From NCBI GenBank assembly GCA_003158755.1, contig PMLF01000353.1, positions 1-6,788 on the forward strand: a DNA stretch of 6,788 nucleotides, in the 5' to 3' direction. Positions 1 to 4,002 of the stretch are shown piece by piece; position 1 is the first letter of the stretch; each line of letters begins with the position of its first letter. The notes below the pieces were generated by a model, which saw only the letters and a list, made by a program, of their open reading frames with translations, was not told the origin of the DNA and ran no database searches. The DNA is from Elusimicrobiota bacterium. Its GTDB lineage: Bacteria > Elusimicrobiota > Elusimicrobia > FEN-1173. The position numbers and the translations under genes are program-made.

Positions 1-29
1 GCTCGTGCTGAGCCCGTCGAAGCATGAGC
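1..29 (+). repeat. REP-like palindromic element, copy 1
   Basis: An imperfect 29-nt palindrome with 9-nt arms (1-9 and 21-29) around an 11-nt loop. The arms GCTCGTGCT and AGCATGAGC pair at all nine positions if one G-T wobble is allowed. The element matches the reverse complement of 47-75 at 22 of 29 positions. It lies at the very left edge, so its outer context is unknown. No transposase or RAYT gene is visible in the window. Confidence 0.8.
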
Positions 30-46
30 CATCGTCGCGGAAGGTC

Positions 47-75
47 GCTCACCCTTCGACAAGCTCAGGGTGAGC
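47..75 (-). repeat. REP-like palindromic element, copy 2 (inverted)
   Basis: A 29-nt palindrome with perfect 9-bp arms, GCTCACCCT (47-55) and AGGGTGAGC (67-75), around an 11-nt loop. It is in the opposite orientation to the copy at 1-29, with a 17-nt spacer between them. Bases GGGGTTTT follow the hairpin, but the T run is short and separated by four G, so this is not a convincing intrinsic terminator. From memory, the core with CTGAGC and GTCGAAG resembles palindromes scattered through many environmental genomes; I have not checked this. Confidence 0.85.
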
Positions 76-95
76 GGGGTTTTCTGGATAGACTC

Positions 96-113
96 TTAGA
101 CCCGCCCCTGCGA
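96..113 (+). repeat. Short intergenic repeat, copy A
   Basis: The 18-nt block TTAGACCCGCCCCTGCGA matches 2656-2673 with a single G/A difference. Here only the right arm of the hairpin seen at the other copy is well kept. Bases 74-80 could pair weakly with 100-105 across a long loop. It lies 63 nt upstream of the malQ start codon. Confidence 0.6.
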
Positions 114-165
114 AAGAGACAGAATAAATCAGATCCAACTTCGCACGGTAGAATTAACCAAATAT

Positions 166-170
166 AAGGG
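166..170 (+). promoter_or_regulatory. Ribosome binding site of malQ
   Basis: AAGGG lies six bases before the ATG at 177. An in-frame TAA at 165-167 sits immediately upstream and overlaps this site, so the coding region cannot extend further 5'. This fixes the start. Confidence 0.75.
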
Positions 171-176
171 AAACGA

Positions 177-2012
177 ATGACGCACGCGTCGACTGGCACT
201 CACGATTACTCCTCGTTCCTTGGATCGGCCGCGGGGAAACAATGGGAAAAACTGGGGAGCCGCCGGCGGGCCGGGGTTTGCGCGCCATTGTTTTCCCTTC
301 GCTCGAAGAAGAGCATCGGGGTGGGGGAATACACCGACCTGCCCCTCTTGGCGGATTGGTGCCGCTCGACGGGGCAGTCCATCATTCAGCTTTTGCCTTT
401 GAACGACGTGGGGTTCGATTTCGCGCCTTACAGTTCACAGAGTTCCTTCGCTTTGGAACCGCTCCATTTGTCGCTGGAGCGATTGAAGGGAGTGAAGGCG
501 TCGAGTTTTGAAAAAGACCTCGCCGCGCTCCGCCGCCGGTTTCCCGTCGCGCCCCGGGTTGATTATGGGATTAAATCGGCCAAGCTGGAAATTTTGTGGC
601 GGATGTTCGAATCCTCGCGGCCCCACGAGGAACCGGCGTTTCTGGCGTTCCAGCGTCAAGAACGCTTTTGGCTGAGGGACTACGCTCTTTACAAAACGGT
701 GAAGGAGCGCCGGGGACAGAGTTCCTGGGAATCCTGGGACCCGCCGCTCCGCGACCGGAACGCCGCCGCCTTGGACGCTTTCGAGAAGGAAAATTCATCG
801 ACGGTCCTCTTTCATCAATGGCTCCAATGGCAGTCCTTCGAACAACTCCACGAATCCCACCGGAGCTGTCACGCGAAAGGCGTTTACCTGATGGGGGACC
901 TTCCTTTCCTGGTGGCGCGGGATTCCGCCGACGTTTGGACGTTTCAAGACTGCTTCAAGCGGAACCTTTCGTCGGGGGCGCCGCCGGACCTTTACTTCGC
1001 GGGCGGGCAGCGGTGGGGAATGCCTCCTTACGATTGGGAACGGGTCGCGGCGGATGACTGGCGGTACCTGATTCAGAAACTTAAATGCGCGGAGCGATAC
1101 TTCGACCTCTTCCGGGTGGACCACGTTATCGGCGTGTTCCGTCTCTACACCATCGCCCTTTCCGAGCCGTCGGAAACCCTGGGATCGAACGGACGCTTTG
1201 ATCCCGCCGACAAATCCAAGTGGGAAGAGCACGGTCGGCGGATTCTCCGGGTGATGTTGGACAACACCTCCATGCTGCCCTGCGGCGAAGATTTAGGCGT
1301 GGTGCCGCCCTGTTCCGACAAGGTCTTGGCGGAATGGGCGATCCCGGGGTTGGACGTTCAGCGATGGCGGCGGGACTGGGACGGGGACGGATCCTTCAAG
1401 GCGCCTGGCGCGTACCGGCTCAACTCCGTGGCGGTGGTGTCCACCCACGACATGTCCATCTTCGACGCCTGGTGGCGGGACGAGGTCGGCACCGTCGATG
1501 AAATGCTCTTTAAGAAACTGTGCGCTAAATACCATTTGAACGCGGACGAGTTGATCCCCCGACTCTTCATTCCGGCGCTTTCCCGAGGCGGGCGGCTGCG
1601 CTGGCGGGCGGACGCCAACAAGGGGAATTTTTTGTGGACCCTTGGTCGGCCGGAGAACGATGTGAAGGAATTGGTGGACGCCCACCGGAGCACGTTCACG
1701 GAGCGGGAACTGTTTTGGCGTTTCGTCGGCATGGAAGGCCATCCGACCGACGAGCCATCGGCGGAATTGCGGACCCGGGCGCTGGCCAAGGCGTCGGAGA
1801 GCACGGCGGTCTTCAGCATTCAGTTGATTCAGGATTACTTGTCCGTCGGGGGATGTCTTCCGGGCGATCCCGCCGTATGGCGGGTGAACATGCCGGGGTC
1901 TTGGGGGGCTTACAATTGGTCTTGCGTCCTGCCGGTTTCGTTGGAAGAGTTGGCGTCGCTGCCTTTCAACGAGCGTTTGCAGGAGCTTCACCGACATACC
2001 GGCCGTGCATAA
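177..2012 (+). CDS. malQ: 4-alpha-glucanotransferase (amylomaltase, GH77)
   Basis: A 611-residue protein without signal peptide or membrane segments, so cytoplasmic. The GH77 family transfers alpha-1,4-glucan segments between maltodextrins (disproportionation) in maltose, glycogen or starch metabolism. The family order is complete: an N-terminal block with GVCAPLFSLRS and GVGEYTDLPLLADW (about 33-61), LLPLND (72-77), GDLPFLVARDSADVW (240-254), and the substrate-site segment GAPPDLYFAGGQRWGMPPYDW (267-287). RVDH (313-316) carries the expected nucleophile Asp315, GEDLG (370-374) the acid/base Glu371, and STHD (422-425) the transition-state-stabilising Asp425. A C-terminal NMPG...NWS segment (571-582) matches the usual family ending. 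All three catalytic acids are present, so it should be active. The contexts RVDHVIGVFR and STHDMSIFDAWW resemble plant DPE2-type enzymes more than the usual RIDHFRG form, but the CBM20 modules of DPE2 are absent. The next gene starts 13 nt after the stop. Confidence 0.96.
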   Translation: MTHASTGTHDYSSFLGSAAGKQWEKLGSRRRAGVCAPLFSLRSKKSIGVGEYTDLPLLADWCRSTGQSIIQLLPLNDVGFDFAPYSSQSSFALEPLHLSLERLKGVKASSFEKDLAALRRRFPVAPRVDYGIKSAKLEILWRMFESSRPHEEPAFLAFQRQERFWLRDYALYKTVKERRGQSSWESWDPPLRDRNAAALDAFEKENSSTVLFHQWLQWQSFEQLHESHRSCHAKGVYLMGDLPFLVARDSADVWTFQDCFKRNLSSGAPPDLYFAGGQRWGMPPYDWERVAADDWRYLIQKLKCAERYFDLFRVDHVIGVFRLYTIALSEPSETLGSNGRFDPADKSKWEEHGRRILRVMLDNTSMLPCGEDLGVVPPCSDKVLAEWAIPGLDVQRWRRDWDGDGSFKAPGAYRLNSVAVVSTHDMSIFDAWWRDEVGTVDEMLFKKLCAKYHLNADELIPRLFIPALSRGGRLRWRADANKGNFLWTLGRPENDVKELVDAHRSTFTERELFWRFVGMEGHPTDEPSAELRTRALAKASESTAVFSIQLIQDYLSVGGCLPGDPAVWRVNMPGSWGAYNWSCVLPVSLEELASLPFNERLQELHRHTGRA

Positions 2013-2017
2013 GGAGG
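2011..2017 (+). promoter_or_regulatory. Strong RBS overlapping the malQ stop codon
   Basis: AAGGAGG, a near-perfect Shine-Dalgarno sequence, begins inside the TAA stop of malQ (2010-2012) and lies eight bases before the ATG at 2026. It selects 2026 as the start of the MORN-repeat gene over the in-frame ATG at 2005, which lies upstream of the site and inside malQ. The overlap suggests translational coupling. Confidence 0.85.
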
Positions 2018-2025
2018 AAAGTAAT

Positions 2026-2601
2026 ATGAGACGGACTTTGTTTTTCTTGGTTTTCGCCGCGCCCGCGTTGTTGCGGGGGGACCCTCCTTGCCCGCCGAAC
2101 GAGGCCTGCAGCGGCGCTCCGGCCGTCCTTGTTTCTTCTTCGACGTCGTTGACGGGTCCCTTATCGTTTTCAACGACGACGACGTCCGTTTCCCTATCGT
2201 CCTCTTCGTTCCATGTTTCGTCGTCGTCCGCGCCGGCGGTTTCGACCGGAACGGCTCCGGACGTGGTGCTTTCGCCTTCCAAGCTCCAGATCGTTACCGC
2301 CCGATATCCTTCCGGCGAGCTCTTGGCCGAGCGGCGGATGTACGCCGGGAAGTTGGAAGGCGTCACGAAGGAGTACTACAAGAACGGCCAGGTCGTGAAC
2401 GAGTGGAACTACAGCGACGGCATCCTCCACGGAGAGAGCCGGTCTTTTTACCGCACCGGCGATCTGAAAACCCTTTGGCATTACAAAAAGGGGAAACTGA
2501 ACGGCGACGTGAAATATTATTTGCCTCACGACCTTTTGCAGGCGGTCGAAACTTATAAGGACGGCGTCCTCCTACGCCGAAAGGAAATGGAAAAGCCGTA
2601 A
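2026..2601 (+). CDS. Exported MORN-repeat protein with Ser/Thr-rich linker
   Basis: A 191-residue protein. Residues 1-18 (MRR, then a hydrophobic run, then ALLRG) look like a secretion signal, so export is likely. Two cysteines follow (22 and 28). Residues 31-80 are low-complexity, with 25 of 50 being Ser or Thr, which suggests a flexible linker. Residues 92-187 hold four MORN-type repeats with an exact 24-residue period. GKLEG, GILHG and GKLNG fall at 108, 132 and 156, with a degenerate fourth (GVLLR) at 180. Each is preceded by the typical aromatic/NG turn (YYKNG 117-121, FYRTG 141-145). Databases often label such repeats as YwqK-family antitoxins, but no toxin partner is visible and the protein appears exported, so I do not use that name. 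The repeats probably form a beta-hairpin stack for protein or surface binding. Function is unknown. It probably shares a transcript with malQ. Confidence 0.8.
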   Translation: MRRTLFFLVFAAPALLRGDPPCPPNEACSGAPAVLVSSSTSLTGPLSFSTTTTSVSLSSSSFHVSSSSAPAVSTGTAPDVVLSPSKLQIVTARYPSGELLAERRMYAGKLEGVTKEYYKNGQVVNEWNYSDGILHGESRSFYRTGDLKTLWHYKKGKLNGDVKYYLPHDLLQAVETYKDGVLLRRKEMEKP

Positions 2602-2643
2602 TCGTTCACGGGGTCGATCAACTTTCGACGGAAGCTCTCTGGT

Positions 2644-2673
2644 TGGGGACGGGTTTTAGACCCGCCCCTACGA
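2644..2673 (+). repeat. Hairpin-forming intergenic repeat, copy B
   Basis: Bases 2644-2654 pair with 2660-2670 around a 5-nt loop (TTTAG). The stem has one A/C mismatch (2649/2665) and one G-T wobble (2645/2669). The right half (2656-2673) repeats 96-113 with one difference. No T run follows on either strand, so it is not a classic intrinsic terminator. It could still act in mRNA 3'-end protection for the upstream gene pair; that is inference. Confidence 0.7.
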
Positions 2674-2702
2674 TTAAGAGATGGGAACGGCCTAAGTATA
2701 GA
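2674..2702 (+). promoter_or_regulatory. Weak candidate sigma70-type promoter for tolC
   Basis: TTAAGA (2674-2679) and TATAGA (2697-2702) match the -35 and -10 consensus at four of six positions each, with a 17-nt spacer. The register TAGAAT (2699-2704) is a better -10 but gives a 19-nt spacer. The site lies just after the repeat hairpin and about 50 nt before tolC, which suits a promoter for the efflux pair. It is only a pattern match. Confidence 0.25.
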
Positions 2703-2750
2703 ATCAACTCCCGCGACACTTTTTCCGCCCATCCAACGTCCAAAGCGCAT

Positions 2751-3992
2751 ATGAATAAAACCTCTTCATTATTTCTCGCATCGATCCTCATGGGTTCCAG
2801 CTGTTTCGCCGCCGGGCGCGTGCTGACGCTTCCGGAGGCGTTCTCGTTGGCGTTGAAACAGAGCGAGGCCATCGCCCAAAGCGCCGCCACGGCCGACGCG
2901 GCGCGCGCCCGAGTGGACGAGCTCACCGCGGCCGTCCTGCCCGTCTTTTCGCTGAACGCGTCGGAATTGTTGGAAGGGGTTCCGGCCGACGTGGCCCGGC
3001 GGGACACTCCGACGGTAGGAGTGTCCGTTCATCAACCGCTTTTCTCTGGTTTCAAGGAATTTTCCGCCCTGAAAGCCGGACGTTCCATGTCCCGGTCCGC
3101 GGCCCTGGATTTGCTGCGAGCCGAGCACCTGCTTTATCAAGACGTCGCCCAGGCTTTTCTGCAGGTGGCTCAACTTCAAAAAGATGAAGAAACCCGCGCG
3201 GCCGTTTTGAGCATTACCCGCGACCAGCAGAAGGAAATTCAACAGAGGGAGCACATCGGCCGATCCCGAAAGAGTGAACGGTTGTCGGTGGAGGCCTTGG
3301 TGGCGAACCTGGAGGCAACCCTGGTGGACGAACATCGCCAGGAACGCCAAGCCCAACGCGAGCTGAGATTTCTCACCGGGTTGAAAGAGGACGTCACCGT
3401 CCAGGTGCCGGACATTCCAACGACGCCGTCGTTGGAAGACGCTTTGAAGCGCGCCGCCGGACGGCCCGACGTTTCCGCCCGACGCATGGATTTTGAGGGC
3501 GCGGGGTTTACGCTGGACGCCGCCCGTCGGGATTATTGGCCCACGATCACTTTGGACGGCGATTCCTATTTGTTGCACACGGGGACTCTGAAGAACGTCG
3601 ATTGGGACCTGCTTTTCGCGGGCCATTGGGCTTTTTACCGCGGCGGAGCTTGGAAGGCGCGCCGCAATGAGGCCGCGGCGGCTCAGCGCGGTGCTCGGGC
3701 CGCTTACGAATTGGCCCAGCGGCAATCCGCCCTTGAGGTTGAAACGGCTTACGACACGCTGAAAACCACGTTGGAAGAAATCCCCGTTTGGGTGAAGGCT
3801 CAGTCCCTTTCCGACGCGAACGCCAAAGCCCAGACCGAGGATTACCGTCGGGGTTTGGTGAACAACCTCGACGTCCTCACCGCCTTGGAAAGCCTCCAGC
3901 AAGCCGGTCTGCAGGTGGAAGTGTCCCGTTTGCAGGCCGTCCTCGCCGACGTTCAATTGCAAGTGGCCACCGGCGACGTCCCCGTTCCATAA
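2751..3992 (+). CDS. TolC-family outer-membrane efflux protein
   Basis: A 413-residue protein of normal family length, forming (as a trimer) the outer-membrane channel and periplasmic tunnel of tripartite efflux or type I secretion systems. Residues 1-21 (MNKTSS, a hydrophobic core, SSCFAA) form a signal peptide with a likely cut after Ala20 or Ala21. Cys18 is not in a good lipobox, so lipid anchoring is doubtful. VLTLPEAFSLALKQS (24-38) is the classic start of the mature protein. The two tandem repeats are visible. The first strand/helix unit has HQPLFSGFKEFSALKAG (94-110) and a long helix to about 210. The second has WDLLFAGHWAFYRGGAWKAR (285-304), then helices with YRRGLVNNLDVLTALESL (365-382). 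I chose ATG 2751 because it opens directly on the signal peptide, although it lacks a clear Shine-Dalgarno. The stop overlaps the RBS of the RND gene, so it should serve that pump. Confidence 0.92.
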   Translation: MNKTSSLFLASILMGSSCFAAGRVLTLPEAFSLALKQSEAIAQSAATADAARARVDELTAAVLPVFSLNASELLEGVPADVARRDTPTVGVSVHQPLFSGFKEFSALKAGRSMSRSAALDLLRAEHLLYQDVAQAFLQVAQLQKDEETRAAVLSITRDQQKEIQQREHIGRSRKSERLSVEALVANLEATLVDEHRQERQAQRELRFLTGLKEDVTVQVPDIPTTPSLEDALKRAAGRPDVSARRMDFEGAGFTLDAARRDYWPTITLDGDSYLLHTGTLKNVDWDLLFAGHWAFYRGGAWKARRNEAAAAQRGARAAYELAQRQSALEVETAYDTLKTTLEEIPVWVKAQSLSDANAKAQTEDYRRGLVNNLDVLTALESLQQAGLQVEVSRLQAVLADVQLQVATGDVPVP

Positions 3993-3995
3993 GGA
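3991..3995 (+). promoter_or_regulatory. RBS of the RND gene overlapping the tolC stop
   Basis: AAGGA begins within the TAA stop of the channel gene (3990-3992) and ends seven bases before the ATG at 4003. This is the same stop/Shine-Dalgarno overlap as at the malQ junction and suggests coupled translation of channel and pump. Confidence 0.75.
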
Positions 3996-4002
3996 AAACC
4001 TC

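Larger units (their letters stand above)
76..176. other. Non-coding leader of malQ
   Basis: This stretch separates the inverted palindromes from malQ. Apart from the short repeat at 96-113, it holds an AT-richer segment (about 121-170) where a promoter could lie. I could not pick a convincing -35/-10 pair with normal spacing. I see no reading frame with a credible start, no tRNA and no riboswitch-like fold. Confidence 0.5.
2602..2750. other. Non-coding gap between the two gene pairs
   Basis: This 149-nt gap separates the malQ/MORN pair from the efflux pair. It holds a weak 5-bp hairpin (2613-2629), the stronger repeat hairpin at 2644-2670 and a weak candidate promoter at 2674-2702. A frame open from a TTG at 2643 runs through the repeat into tolC, but it would add 36 non-signal-like residues and is probably not translated. 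Confidence 0.6.

Noticed and set aside
47..84. Palindrome followed by GGGGTTTTC as an intrinsic terminator for a gene left of the window.
   Set aside because: Only four T, set off from the stem by four G, and the same palindrome occurs inverted at 1-29 as a repeat element. Terminator function is possible but not supported.
1..113. Short repeats at the left edge as a CRISPR array.
   Set aside because: Only two palindromes, in opposite orientation, with a 17-nt gap; CRISPR repeats are direct with spacers of about 30 nt or more.
1293..2366. A 357-codon open frame on the minus strand across malQ and the MORN gene.
   Set aside because: It spans two convincing + strand genes and their junction, and its translation is low-complexity (Pro/Arg/Val rich) with no recognisable motif. 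High GC makes antisense frames long.
2026..2601. MORN-repeat protein as a YwqK-type antitoxin of a toxin-antitoxin pair.
   Set aside because: No small toxin-like partner is adjacent, the neighbour is malQ, and the protein carries an apparent signal peptide.
2613..2629. Hairpin GTCGA/TCGAC just after the MORN gene as a terminator.
   Set aside because: Only 5 bp with a 7-nt loop and no T tract after it; this is within chance expectation.
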